A DNA stretch of 64,000 bases from Pseudomonadota bacterium. GTDB taxonomy: Bacteria; Pseudomonadota; Gammaproteobacteria; Steroidobacterales; Steroidobacteraceae. Below the pieces are notes generated by a model that saw only the letters and a list, made by a program, of their open reading frames with translations, was not told the DNA's origin and did no database searches. How positions within the stretch are numbered: position 1 is the first letter of the stretch; every line of letters begins with the position of its first letter. The position numbers and the translations under genes are program-made. Of the stretch, positions 29,343 to 39,514 are shown one piece after another. Where the stretch lies: positions 124,001-188,000 of the forward strand of contig JADJOO010000005.1 of the NCBI GenBank assembly GCA_016713725.1, written 5' to 3'.

Positions 29343-29813
29343 TCAGTTGGGCAGCGGCGCGTTGCCAGGCTTGCCAGCGGCGAGCTGGTGGCTGGCGGCG
29401 CGCAGCGCCAGTTCGTAACCGACGGCGCCGAGACCGCAGATGGTCCCGACAGCAATGTCGGAGAAGTAAGAGTGGTGCCTGAACGTTTCGCGCGCGTGCA
29501 CGTTGCTCAGGTGGACCTCGATGAACGGAATCCTGACTGCCAGCAATGCGTCACGGAGTGCGACGCTCGTGTGCGTGAAACCGGCCGGGTTGAAGACGAT
29601 GTAGGCGACGTGGCTGTCTGGCGCCTGGTGGATGCAGTCGATCAGCTCAGCTTCCGCGTTGCTCTGCTTGGCAGTTAACTTATGTCCAAACTCCGCCGCC
29701 AGCTTCGTGGCTCGCGCATGAATCTGCTCGAGCGTGACCTGGCCATAGACGCCAGGCTCGCGACTGCCGAGCAGGTTCAGGTTGGGTCCGTTCAGCAGCA
29801 GGATGTGCGCCAT
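29343..29813 (-). CDS. aroQ: Type II 3-dehydroquinate dehydratase
   Basis: Third step of the shikimate pathway. At 156 residues it fits the dodecameric type II enzyme. LLLNGPNLNLLGSREPGVYG carries the catalytic Tyr loop; NPAGFTHTSVALRDAL and EVHLSNVHARE (His/Arg substrate binding) follow. It is the head of the aroQ-accB-accC run (26 bp to accB). A perfect 20-bp palindrome lies about 50 bp upstream of its start. Confidence 0.97.
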   Translation of the reverse strand: MAHILLLNGPNLNLLGSREPGVYGQVTLEQIHARATKLAAEFGHKLTAKQSNAEAELIDCIHQAPDSHVAYIVFNPAGFTHTSVALRDALLAVRIPFIEVHLSNVHARETFRHHSYFSDIAVGTICGLGAVGYELALRAASHQLAAGKPGNAPLPN

Positions 29814-29862
29814 TGCCTTGGGGCTGGGTGGAGGCGTGGGTGGGCGCGCAGTCTACCCCCAT

Positions 29863-29882
29863 CTGTCGCCAATTGGCGACAG
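29863..29882. promoter_or_regulatory. Perfect 20-bp palindrome upstream of aroQ-accB-accC
   Basis: CTGTCGCCAATTGGCGACAG is a perfect dyad, between the tlpA-like stop and the aroQ start. On the minus (aroQ) strand it is followed by ATGGGGGTAGACT, where TAGACT resembles a -10 box, so the palindrome would overlap the promoter as an operator does. On the plus strand it is followed by GTTTTTG and could resemble a terminator, but no plus-strand gene ends here. Confidence 0.5.
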
Positions 29883-29923
29883 GTTTTTGTTCCGGTTCGC
29901 CGGAGATAGCGTCGTATTCACGC

Positions 29924-30607
29924 TTATCCGCCGCTTTTCTGCTCCGTCTTGGGCGGTAGCCCTGCGAGGGCGGCGGCGATGGCCTGGCGGGCCTGGGCGG
30001 GATCGGTCCGGCCTGCGTTCACGTCGGAGACCGCGCCAAGGATGAGGTCCGCTTCGTCCGCGGTCAACTCACCCATGTGCAGGGCGATCACCCGGCCACT
30101 CGTGTCCGTGAAGATCGTGAACGGCAGGCCCACTGCGTCGACGCCGAACGCTGCGGCCGCGTCCAGCGCGTCCTGCTCCCCGATCAGCATCGGGTAATCG
30201 ATCTGCATTTCCCTGGCGTAGGCGAGGACCTTGTCGCGGAAGTCGATGGCGATGCCGACCACCTGGAAGTTGTCCTTGGCGCGATCTGCAGCCAGCCGGT
30301 TGAGCAGGGGGATCTCGCGGCGGCAGGGGGCGCACCACGTCGCCCAGAAATTGACGATCAGCGCCTTGCCCTTCCAGTCGTCCTTCAGCGAGCGCAGCGC
30401 GCCGTCGCCGTCGGCCAGCCTGAACTCTGGAATGACCGCGGCGAGCTGCGTCGCCGGGGCGGCGCCGGGATCGGTGGTAGTCGCAGCCGGTGATGGGACC
30501 TCGACGCCGACCGGGGCAATCGTGCGCTGCTTGGTGACGAAGTAATAGCCGGCCGCGCCGCCGAGTCCGGCCAGCGCCGCAATCAGCGCGAGCGAGCGAC
30601 TGTTCAT
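29924..30607 (-). CDS. TlpA-like membrane-anchored thioredoxin
   Basis: A 227-residue protein with an N-terminal signal anchor (about 5-23) and a periplasmic thioredoxin domain with the active site WCAPC in NFWATWCAPCRREIPLLN and the cis-Pro GLPFTIF. It probably reduces periplasmic disulfides, for example in cytochrome maturation, using electrons from DsbD. Its start overlaps the dsbD stop (ATGA), which supports a shared function. Confidence 0.88.
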   Translation of the reverse strand: MNSRSLALIAALAGLGGAAGYYFVTKQRTIAPVGVEVPSPAATTTDPGAAPATQLAAVIPEFRLADGDGALRSLKDDWKGKALIVNFWATWCAPCRREIPLLNRLAADRAKDNFQVVGIAIDFRDKVLAYAREMQIDYPMLIGEQDALDAAAAFGVDAVGLPFTIFTDTSGRVIALHMGELTADEADLILGAVSDVNAGRTDPAQARQAIAAALAGLPPKTEQKSGG

Positions 30608-32937
30608 TGCGGCTGGCCCCCGAATGCTCGCTGGACGTGCGGTGCAAATTCGTCGGCCGGCTTGAATCCCACGACGCGATAGGCGGTTCGTTCGGCGCCG
30701 TCCTGACCGAAGAACAGGATCGACGGCGGACCGAGAATGCCGAAGCGTTGCATCAGCGCCTGGTCGGCGTCGTCGTTGGCCGTGACGTCGGCCTGCAGCA
30801 GCACGGTTTTGGTGAGCGCCGCCTGCACGGACGGCTCGGGGAACGTGTACTTCTCCATCTCTTTGCAGGACACGCACCAGTCGGCGTAGAAATCGAGCAG
30901 CACGGTCTTGCCAGAAGCATTTGCCGCGGCGATCGCGCCATCGAGGTCGGCGAGGTTCTTGATCCGCTTGAAGTGCGCTCCGGCTTCGACCTCGCCCGAG
31001 GCAGTTGCACCGGGAGTGCCCGCAGGAGCGCCGACCACGCCGGCCAGCGGTTGCAGCGGATCGCTGCGCCCCGACAACGCGCCCACCAGCATCAGCACGC
31101 CGTAAATCGCCGCAAGCGCGCCGAGTGCGCGGCGGACAACGGTCGAGCCGCGGTTCATATCGCGGCTGCCCATCATCAGGAGCCAATACCCTGTAACGAA
31201 GGAAAGTGCCGCCCAGAGCCCGAGCGTGACCGGGCCTGGCAGGATGCGGCTCAGCATCCAGATCGCCACGCCGAGCATCATGATGCCGAACACCTGCTTG
31301 ACGGTGTCCATCCAGGCGCCTGCACGCGGCAGGAGTTCGCCGGCCGAGGCGCCCACGAGCAACAGCGGAGCGCCCATGCCGAGACTCATCGCGAACAGCG
31401 CCGCACCGCCGCGGAAGACGTCACCGCTCTGGCCGATTACCGCGAGCGAGGCGACCAGCGGCGGCGCGACGCAGGCAGTCACGATCAGCGACGACAGCGC
31501 GCCCATGATCGCAGTGCCGAACAACGTTCCCTGCTGCTGCTTGTCGCTGATGCGCGAGACGCGCTCCTGCAGCCAGCCCGGCACCTGCAGGTTGAAGAGC
31601 CCGAACATTCCAAGCGCGAGCCACACGAACAGCGCGGCAAAGAGCACGATCATCCACGGTTTCTGGAAGAACGCCTGCGCCTGCTGACCGGCGGCCGCGA
31701 AGGCGGCGCCCGCAATCGTATAAGTGAGTGCCATGCCGAGCACGTAGGCAAGCGACAACGCGAACGCGCGGCCGCGCGGGACTGGCTTGCCGCCGCCCGC
31801 GCCGACGATGATGCCGGACAGGATCGGCACCATCGGCAGCACGCAGGGCGTGAAGGCGAGCAGCAGGCCGAGGCCGAAGAAGGTCGCCAGCACGGCGACC
31901 AGGTTGCCGTCGCGGATCTTGTCGGCGAGCAGGTCCTGCTCCGAGCGCATCGGTGCGGGAGCGCCAGTCGCAGCGGCGGCGACCGTCGTCGCTGCAAGCG
32001 GCACGACCACGGTCTTCTTGATGGGCGGGTAGCAGAGTCCTGCGTCGGCACAACCCTGGTACGTGATTTCGAGAGGTACCTCGGTGACACCCGCCGCGGC
32101 AACCACTGGCACGTCTGCGATCATCTCGTCGTGGAAGACGACCTGTTCGCCGAAATACTCGTCGTGTTGTTTCTCACCGCCTGGGATCGACACGCTGCCG
32201 AGCTGCACGCCAGTCGCGGTCGTCTTGACCGTGACCTTGTCGCGATAGAGGTAGTAGTCGTCGGCGATGTCCCAGCGTATCCGCACGCGGTCGCGCGATG
32301 TGCTGTCCGCCGAGAGCACGAAGGCCTGGTCGGCGAGCAGGAAGTCCGAGTCGGACTTGGCGCCGCTGCCGAGCAGCGAGCGCAGGTCGAAGCCGCCCGA
32401 TTTCTTCGGCGGCTGCTGTAGCGGCGCAGGCGTCGCGGCGTCGATTGCGGCGTCCATGCCCTGTTGGCTCGCCTGCGCCGTATCTTGCGGCCACGTGACG
32501 CTCACGGGCCAGGTCTGGGGCGGGTAGCAAAGGCCCGCGTCCGCGCAGCCCTGCAACTTCACCTTGATCTCAAAGTCGTGCGGTGCGCCCTTAAAGGTAA
32601 CCGGCACGCCCACGATCGCGACGCCCCGGTAAATGACCTGGCGGCCGAAATACTCGTCCTCGTGATCGATACCTACGGGCAGTGTCGGCGCGGCGAGCGT
32701 AACTCCTGGCGTGACGGTTTCGAAGCCGAGCCGGTCCCGGTACAGGTAATAGTCCGGTGCGATCTCGTAGCGCACGACCACGCGCCCGGACTCGACCGCC
32801 GTCGTGACCTTGTAGGCGGTCTTCGCCGGCAGGAAATCGTCGGCGGCGAGGCCAGGTCGTGCGGCGGCAAAGAGCGGTAGCAGCAGCATCAGCAGGCGCA
32901 GGCACTGGCGGACCGGCAGGTCGGCGATCAATGGCAT
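30604..32937 (-). CDS. dsbD: Thiol:disulfide interchange protein DsbD with duplicated alpha domain
   Basis: Moves electrons from cytoplasmic thioredoxin to the periplasm. A signal peptide (about 1-31) is followed by two tandem N-terminal alpha domains, each with the redox pair in GCADAGLCYPP (Cys131/137 and Cys296/302). An eight-helix membrane domain (LAFTPCVLPMVPIL and ACVAPPL) and a C-terminal thioredoxin domain with DWCVSC (Cys688/691) complete it. At 777 residues it exceeds E. coli DsbD (565) because of the second alpha domain. The ATG at 32937 gives the better signal peptide. Confidence 0.94.
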   Translation of the reverse strand: MPLIADLPVRQCLRLLMLLLPLFAAARPGLAADDFLPAKTAYKVTTAVESGRVVVRYEIAPDYYLYRDRLGFETVTPGVTLAAPTLPVGIDHEDEYFGRQVIYRGVAIVGVPVTFKGAPHDFEIKVKLQGCADAGLCYPPQTWPVSVTWPQDTAQASQQGMDAAIDAATPAPLQQPPKKSGGFDLRSLLGSGAKSDSDFLLADQAFVLSADSTSRDRVRIRWDIADDYYLYRDKVTVKTTATGVQLGSVSIPGGEKQHDEYFGEQVVFHDEMIADVPVVAAAGVTEVPLEITYQGCADAGLCYPPIKKTVVVPLAATTVAAAATGAPAPMRSEQDLLADKIRDGNLVAVLATFFGLGLLLAFTPCVLPMVPILSGIIVGAGGGKPVPRGRAFALSLAYVLGMALTYTIAGAAFAAAGQQAQAFFQKPWMIVLFAALFVWLALGMFGLFNLQVPGWLQERVSRISDKQQQGTLFGTAIMGALSSLIVTACVAPPLVASLAVIGQSGDVFRGGAALFAMSLGMGAPLLLVGASAGELLPRAGAWMDTVKQVFGIMMLGVAIWMLSRILPGPVTLGLWAALSFVTGYWLLMMGSRDMNRGSTVVRRALGALAAIYGVLMLVGALSGRSDPLQPLAGVVGAPAGTPGATASGEVEAGAHFKRIKNLADLDGAIAAANASGKTVLLDFYADWCVSCKEMEKYTFPEPSVQAALTKTVLLQADVTANDDADQALMQRFGILGPPSILFFGQDGAERTAYRVVGFKPADEFAPHVQRAFGGQPQ

Positions 32938-33192
32938 GGGAAGTGGGTCCGTCGGGTGGCGTCGATGCGAGCACGAACGATACATGGACCGGCTCGACTG
33001 GACGATGTTCACGGGGCCGTTGCGTGAATCCGCTCAAGAATCAATCGCAATCGTCTGGCGGGGCCGGCAGACTGCGTCCCTCGCCGTGCAAAAGATTGTA
33101 TTTATAAATAAAAACAATGAGTTAAGTATTAAAAACAAACATTCCCGGTGGCTCCCGTTAGCACCAGAACGATGCGTCGCCCCGACGTGCCT
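32938..33192. other. Divergent region dsbD/groES, upstream part
   Basis: No gene. 33090-33145 is strikingly AT-rich for this window (TTTATAAATAAAAAC, then TTAAGTATTAAAAAC) and probably contains the dsbD promoter on the minus strand or an UP-like region. A lone CIRCE-like half site TTAGCACC occurs near 33158. Confidence 0.4.
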
Positions 33193-33222
33193 CTTGAAAA
33201 TTGGCTCGTCACGCCTATTATT
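33193..33222 (+). promoter_or_regulatory. groESL promoter, sigma32-type with overlapping sigma70 boxes
   Basis: CTTGAAA (33193-33199), a 14-base spacer, then CCTATTATT (33214-33222) closely match the RpoH consensus (CTTGAAA-N14-CCCCATNT). The same stretch also offers TTGAAA-N16-TATTAT for the housekeeping sigma. The predicted start falls inside the CIRCE operator. Confidence 0.75.
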
Positions 33223-33247
33223 AGCAGCCGTATCGGGAGAGTGCTAA
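33221..33247. promoter_or_regulatory. CIRCE operator (HrcA site)
   Basis: TTAGCAGCC, nine bases, then GAGTGCTAA: the right arm is exact and the left arm matches seven of nine positions of the CIRCE inverted repeat. It overlaps the groESL promoter, so HrcA would block initiation. hrcA itself is not in the window. Confidence 0.85.
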
Positions 33248-33310
33248 CAAATGGCGCTACCCCGAATTCCCCCCTAAACGGCTGAACAAAGCAGCACGGA
33301 GTTTGCAGCA

Positions 33311-33613
33311 ATGGCAGACAAGTTGAAGATTCGCCCGCTCCACGACCGCGTGATCATCCAGCGGCTCGACGCCGAGACCCGCTCGCCGGGCGGCATCGTC
33401 ATCCCCGACAGCGCCGCCGAGAAGCCGATCCGCGGCAAGGTCGTCGCCGTCGGCAAGGGCAAGATCCTCGAGAACGGCAACGTTCGCGCGCTCGACATCA
33501 AGGTCGGCGACCACATCCTCTTCGGCAAGTACAGCGGTACCGAAGTGAAGGTCGATGGCGAGGAATACCTCGTCATGCGTGAGGAAGACGTGATGGCAGT
33601 CATCGAGAAGTAA
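33311..33613 (+). CDS. groES: Co-chaperonin GroES
   Basis: Heptameric lid of the GroEL folding chamber. The 100-residue protein has LKIRPLHDRVIIQRLDAE, the mobile-loop region SPGGIVIPDSAAEK and the C-terminal YLVMREEDVMAVIE. It precedes groEL by 15 bp, under the combined sigma32/CIRCE promoter. Confidence 0.98.
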   Translation: MADKLKIRPLHDRVIIQRLDAETRSPGGIVIPDSAAEKPIRGKVVAVGKGKILENGNVRALDIKVGDHILFGKYSGTEVKVDGEEYLVMREEDVMAVIEK

Positions 33614-33628
33614 TCGGAGAACACAGAC

Positions 33629-35278
<1,650 letters not shown>

Positions 35279-35306
35279 TTGCCTCGCAACCTTCGGGTGG
35301 CAACGA

Positions 35307-35336
35307 GAAGGCCCCGCATTGCGGGGCCTTCTTTTT
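35307..35336 (+). terminator. Rho-independent terminator of groESL
   Basis: An 11-bp perfect stem GAAGGCCCCGC / GCGGGGCCTTC with a three-base loop ATT is followed by TTTTT, 28 bp after the groEL stop codon. Confidence 0.93.
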
Positions 35337-35371
35337 ACGGCGAGTCTCGGGACCAGGGCGCCGTTTCATCA

Positions 35372-35965
35372 TCAACGGTTGCGTTCACTCGCCTGTTGCG
35401 CGCGTGACGCACCGATCGCGGTCTTGACGTGTTTGCGCTCCTCGGGCGGCGGCAGCACCGCCTTCATTCCCAACGACTGGATCCAGAGCTCACGGCACCA
35501 TCCGTGGGAGTGATAGAGGTGCTCATCCTCCTGCTCCTCGATCTCCCCATAGGCTTCCTCGACCACCTTCGCTGATTCGCCCTTGAGCTTCTTCGCGCAC
35601 TTGCCGATCAGCTCCCAGTTGAGATGGTCCTTCGTCTCCGCGATCACGACGCACTCGCATGCCACGAGCTCGGCTGCCTCCCGCGTGTCACTCTTCAGCG
35701 CCATTTCCATGGCCTCGACCAGCGCGCCGCCAAGATGACGCACGATCTTCCGATCGGGAGTCTCTGCCGAGGCGTCGATCTCGAGGCTCCGGCACACGGC
35801 GGTGAGCTTCTCGACATGCGAGCGTGTCTCGTCGAGGTACTTCTCCCACTCTTCCCGCAGATCGTCGTTGACGGCGCACTTGAGCGCCGTCTGGTAAACC
35901 TTGAGCCCGCCCTTCTCGTGCTCGAGCGCTTGCAGGATCAGGTTTTCGAACTGTCGCAATTCCAT
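35372..35965 (-). CDS. Ferritin-like four-helix protein
   Basis: A 197-residue, mostly helical acidic protein with repeated Glu-His clusters: LILQALEHEKGGLKVY, HVEKLTAVC, CECVVIAETKDHLNWELIG and EIEEQEDEHLYHSH. The spacing of Glu and His suggests a diiron four-helix bundle of the ferritin/DUF892-like group, but metal binding is inferred. The ATG at 35965 is preceded by GGAGG at 8 bases. It is divergent from stress genes and convergent with groEL. Confidence 0.65.
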   Translation of the reverse strand: MELRQFENLILQALEHEKGGLKVYQTALKCAVNDDLREEWEKYLDETRSHVEKLTAVCRSLEIDASAETPDRKIVRHLGGALVEAMEMALKSDTREAAELVACECVVIAETKDHLNWELIGKCAKKLKGESAKVVEEAYGEIEEQEDEHLYHSHGWCRELWIQSLGMKAVLPPPEERKHVKTAIGASRAQQASERNR

Positions 35966-36188
35966 GTCCAGGTCCTCCGTCGTCGGTGTCTGCGCAAGGC
36001 GCGCCCGCTGCAGAATGAGCGCGTGGCTCGACACTTCATGTCGGTGGCGGACCCATCCCCGTGTCGGACAGCGTCCAGCCCGAGTCGTCCGTCCTACATC
36101 GATGCGCGGCCGGGTCCTATGGAGCACCCTCGCGACGCTTGCCAGAATTCACCGGCACTCGAACCGCAACCCACAGCCGGAGGGAAAC

Positions 36189-36578
36189 ATGGGAAACCTG
36201 AATCGTACGGACAGCAATCGCGACCCGAGGACCGGTGATCCCGGTTCACGCCCGGTAGATACGGCCGCGGGCGGAGCATTCAATCCCAGCGTGCACGACA
36301 TCTACTGGCGGGAAGCGCTTGCGCGCGAGCCCTATTACACGACCGACTACACGTACGACGACTACGCCCCGGCGTATCGCACCGGGTATGAGGCGGCCGG
36401 CCGGTATCACGGCCAGAACAGGCGGTTCGACGACCTGGAGCCCGAACTGCGGGCGGACTACGAGCGTGTCAAGGGCAAGTCCCGGCTGACCTGGGAGCAT
36501 GCCAAGGATGCCGTTCGGGCCGCCTGGAATCGCGTCGAGCGGATCATGCCAGGCGACTTCGACGACGATGGTCGCTGA
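36189..36578 (+). CDS. Conserved hypothetical stress-associated protein
   Basis: A 129-residue hydrophilic protein rich in Asp, Arg and Tyr. The middle reads YYTTDYTYDDYAPAYRTGYEAAGRY and the C-terminus ERVKGKSRLTWEHAKDAVRAAWNRVE looks helical. No signal peptide or membrane segment. GGAGGG lies five bases before the ATG. Similar proteins are seen beside GlsB/YeaQ and BON genes; function unknown. It lies 20 bp upstream of the GlsB gene and is probably co-transcribed. Confidence 0.65.
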   Translation: MGNLNRTDSNRDPRTGDPGSRPVDTAAGGAFNPSVHDIYWREALAREPYYTTDYTYDDYAPAYRTGYEAAGRYHGQNRRFDDLEPELRADYERVKGKSRLTWEHAKDAVRAAWNRVERIMPGDFDDDGR

Positions 36579-36598
36579 CCGACTACGGAGAGAACAAC

Positions 36599-36868
36599 AT
36601 GAACCTGATCATCTGGTTGGTCGTGGGCGGCATCATCGGCTGGCTCGCGAGTCTGGTGATGAAGACCGATGCCCAGCAGGGCGTGATCCTGAACGTGGTC
36701 GTGGGAATCGTCGGCGCGCTGCTCGGAGGCTGGTTGCTGTCGCCATTGCTTGGCGCCGGAACGGTCAACCAGGGCGACTTCAGCTTGCTGGGATTGCTGG
36801 TCTCGTTCGGCGGGGCGATCATCCTGCTCGTCGTGGTGAATCTCCTTCGCCGGGGAGCGGTCCGCTAG
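36599..36868 (+). CDS. GlsB/YeaQ/YmgE family stress membrane protein
   Basis: An 89-residue inner-membrane protein with three hydrophobic helices. The Gly-rich first helix IIWLVVGGIIGWLASLVMK, followed by NVVVGIVGALLGGWLL, is the family signature. Members are induced in stationary phase and by stress; the mechanism is unknown. Confidence 0.9.
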   Translation: MNLIIWLVVGGIIGWLASLVMKTDAQQGVILNVVVGIVGALLGGWLLSPLLGAGTVNQGDFSLLGLLVSFGGAIILLVVVNLLRRGAVR

Positions 36869-37032
36869 CCGCCTTCGCTCGAGACTAAGCGCCCCACAAC
36901 CCGCCGGACTTGACGTGCGGGTAAGCTGCCATCGGGCGGCGGCGACATGCCGCTGCCCGGTGTCCAGCGCAAGCCGAGCATCGCCGCACGGTACGATAGA
37001 CAGTCGACGGCAGCGGGGGGTAGAAGACGTCG

Positions 37033-38466
37033 ATGCGACTCAAGTGGTGGCAGCTCGCGCTCGTCGTATCCGTTTCCATCGGGTTCGTCATATTGCTGTA
37101 CGTCGTGGCGGAGTTCGGACGCTTGCGGCTCGTCACGGCGCAGGACGACGTGCGCCGAGCCCAGGGACAGCTGGCACGGGTCGTGGACCTTTACCAGCTG
37201 GTCATGAATGCCGAATCAGGGCACCGCGGCTACCTCCTCACGGGGGACCCCTCGTACCTCGAGCCGCTCCACCGCGCCGAGGGGCAAATCGATAACCTCG
37301 GGCGCCAACTCGTGCAGACGTACCGAGGCAGGGACGAACGGGTCGACTCGGCGATCCGTCAGCTCGGCCCTCTCGCCCGCTCGCGCATGAAGCAGATGCA
37401 GGAATCGATTGCCGTGTACGAGGCTCTGGGCCAGTCAGCCGGGTTCCGTCTGGCGAACTCTCCTACACGGCACGACACCGAGTCCACGTTTCGTGAAAGC
37501 GCGCAGATTACGGGGGACTACCAGCGGGCGTTGATGGGCAGCTCCCTGGAAAACCTGGAGCGCGACCTCATGCTCGCCGGGCGCCTGAATCTCGCAACGC
37601 TCCTGCTCGGGCTGGGACTCGCCGTGACCGCGGCCATTGCGCTGGTCCGCATCGAGCGCAATCGCGCGGAGGCCGCGACCGGCCTGCAACGACAGCACGA
37701 CGAACTCAAGTCGCAGTTTGACGCCCAGACGAGAGAATTGACCGGGCTGGCGCGCCATCTGCAACACGTGCAGGAGGAGGAACGGGCACGCCTTTCGCGC
37801 GGTCTGCATGACGAACTCGGCGGCGTGCTGCTGGCGGCGCGCATGGACGTGACCTGGATGCAGCGGCACGCGACGGGCGACGACGCCGACGTCACGATGC
37901 GTCTCGAGCGGTTGAAGCAGGTGTTGGACCAGGGCATCGAACTCAAGCGACGGGTCGTGGAGGAACTGCGCCCGACCCTGCTCGACACCATGGGCCTGTT
38001 GGCGGCTCTACGCTGGCAAGGCGAGGAAACGTGCCGACGCGCGGACCTGCGATGCACCGAACGATTCCCCGACGAGGAGCCGCAGTTCAGCCGGGCCGGA
38101 GCGATTGCGCTGTTCCGGGTCGTGCAGGAAGCCCTCGCCAACGTGGCGAAGCACGCCAGGGCGAGCGAAGTAGACATCGCACTCGAACTGACCGACAGCG
38201 AAGTGGTCGTGACGGTCCAGGACAACGGCGTCGGTGCCGCGCCCGAGGACCTGAACCGACCCCGCTCGCACGGTGTCGCAGGGCTTCGTCACCGCATCCA
38301 TGTGCTCGGCGGTCTGCTCGACATCTCGTCCGCGCCGAACCGTGGCACCACGGTTCGGGTCCGGGTTCCATTGGCCAACGTGAGCGGGACGTCAGGTGCG
38401 GACGACGGCGACTCTGGGACGTTCACGTCCGTTCCCCGGGCAGTCGGGCCAGGGCCCGCGGCCTGA
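37033..38466 (+). CDS. CHASE3-domain sensor histidine kinase (NarL-type)
   Basis: A 477-residue membrane kinase. TM1 (about 8-27), a CHASE3 sensor containing ESGHRGYLLTGDPSYLEPL, TM2 (about 180-202), a coiled linker, then the HisKA_3 dimerisation helix EEERARLSRGLHDELGG with phospho-acceptor His about 259, and an ATPase domain with NVAKHARAS (N box) and DNGVG. It presumably phosphorylates the NarL-type regulator encoded convergently at 38882-39514. The signal is unknown. Confidence 0.9.
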   Translation: MRLKWWQLALVVSVSIGFVILLYVVAEFGRLRLVTAQDDVRRAQGQLARVVDLYQLVMNAESGHRGYLLTGDPSYLEPLHRAEGQIDNLGRQLVQTYRGRDERVDSAIRQLGPLARSRMKQMQESIAVYEALGQSAGFRLANSPTRHDTESTFRESAQITGDYQRALMGSSLENLERDLMLAGRLNLATLLLGLGLAVTAAIALVRIERNRAEAATGLQRQHDELKSQFDAQTRELTGLARHLQHVQEEERARLSRGLHDELGGVLLAARMDVTWMQRHATGDDADVTMRLERLKQVLDQGIELKRRVVEELRPTLLDTMGLLAALRWQGEETCRRADLRCTERFPDEEPQFSRAGAIALFRVVQEALANVAKHARASEVDIALELTDSEVVVTVQDNGVGAAPEDLNRPRSHGVAGLRHRIHVLGGLLDISSAPNRGTTVRVRVPLANVSGTSGADDGDSGTFTSVPRAVGPGPAA

Positions 38467-38469
38467 GCG

Positions 38470-38910
38470 TCAGGCGGGTGGCGAGGATGCGATCTCGGTG
38501 AGGATCGCGGGCAACCGGTCGTAGTCGCGAGACTTGTCGAGGAAATCGCGTGCGCCAAGCGCGAGCGCGGTCTCCCGGTACGACCTGAGCGCGAAGTTCG
38601 TGAGCACCACGACGATCGGCCTATTCGGCATGTCGCGCATCGCCCGCAGCACTCCGAAGCCTGTGCCCTTGCGCAGTTGCAGGTCGAGGATGACGACGTC
38701 CACGGCGAGGCGACCGACCGCCTCGATCGCGTCCCGCTCGGATCCAACGCTGTCGGCGACCCTGACGCCCGGCACGTCGTTGATGATCCCGGCGATCAAT
38801 CCGCAAATGACCGGCGAATCCTCGACCAGCAGGACTCGCAGGTCGGGCCGCGCGCCCGTCACGCCACGCTCATCGGAGTCGCTACTGGATGATTTCATTT
38901 CGAAGCGCAT
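38470..38910 (-). CDS. Single-domain response regulator
   Basis: A 146-residue receiver domain without an output domain: RVLLVEDSPVICGLI (acidic pocket), VVILDLQLRKGTGFG (phospho-Asp), VLTNFA and DFLDKSRDY (conserved Lys). It may act as a phosphate sink or partner for the nearby kinase. Its 5' end overlaps the NarL-type regulator gene by 29 bp if the ATG at 38910 is used; a second in-frame ATG at 38898 is possible. Confidence 0.85.
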   Translation of the reverse strand: MRFEMKSSSSDSDERGVTGARPDLRVLLVEDSPVICGLIAGIINDVPGVRVADSVGSERDAIEAVGRLAVDVVILDLQLRKGTGFGVLRAMRDMPNRPIVVVLTNFALRSYRETALALGARDFLDKSRDYDRLPAILTEIASSPPA

Positions 38911-39514
38911 AGCTGGTCAGGTCCGCATTGTTCTTCATGCGCATCTTTTCCAGGATGCGCGTCCGGTAAGTGCTGACGGTCTTTACTGACAGGCACAGCT
39001 CGCGGCCGATCTCGGAAACGCTGAGTCCTGTGGCCAGCTTGCCGAAGATCTGGAACTCCCGGTCGGAAAGCATCGCGTGCAACGGCTTGTCCGCGCGGTC
39101 CATGTCGAGCAGCAGCAGTTCCGCCAGGCTTTCGCTGACGTATCGACGGCCCTGCAGCACCGTGCGCACGGCCTTGAGCAGATCCTCCGGAGCGGCGTCC
39201 TTCGCGATGTAGCCCGCGGCGCCCGCCCGCAGCACGTTCAGCGCGTACTGGCGCTCCGGATAGCCCGAGAGCACCAGGACGCGCGTGGCAGGGTGTCCCG
39301 ACTTCACGTGCCGCAGGATGTCGAGACCGGTACGGTCGGGCATGTTGATGTCGAGGATCAACATGTCGCAGTCCTTGTTTTGCAGGCAGGTCAGCACTTC
39401 GTTCCCCGAAGCCGCTTCGCCGATCTCGACCGAAGGCAGCGCGTCTACGAGGAACTGGCGCAGCCCGGCACGGAACAGCGCGTGGTCGTCGGCGATCAGA
39501 ACGCGAGTCAACAA
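38882..39514 (-). CDS. NarL/FixJ-type response regulator
   Basis: A 210-residue regulator. The receiver has RVLIADDHALFRAGL, LILDINMPDRTGLD (phospho-Asp) and YIAKDA; the LuxR-type helix-turn-helix has LSDREFQIFGKLATGLSVSEIG and CLSVKTVSTYRTRILEKM. The start is taken as TTG at 39514, six bases after GGGAGG; an ATG further upstream lacks a ribosome binding site. It is a probable partner of the CHASE3 kinase and candidate regulator of the surrounding stress genes. Confidence 0.88.
   Translation of the reverse strand: MLTRVLIADDHALFRAGLRQFLVDALPSVEIGEAASGNEVLTCLQNKDCDMLILDINMPDRTGLDILRHVKSGHPATRVLVLSGYPERQYALNVLRAGAAGYIAKDAAPEDLLKAVRTVLQGRRYVSESLAELLLLDMDRADKPLHAMLSDREFQIFGKLATGLSVSEIGRELCLSVKTVSTYRTRILEKMRMKNNADLTSYALRNEIIQ

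Noticed and set aside
30607..32421. 604-residue plus-strand frame antisense to dsbD
   Set aside because: Arg/His/Glu-rich shadow; dsbD has full domain support on the minus strand.
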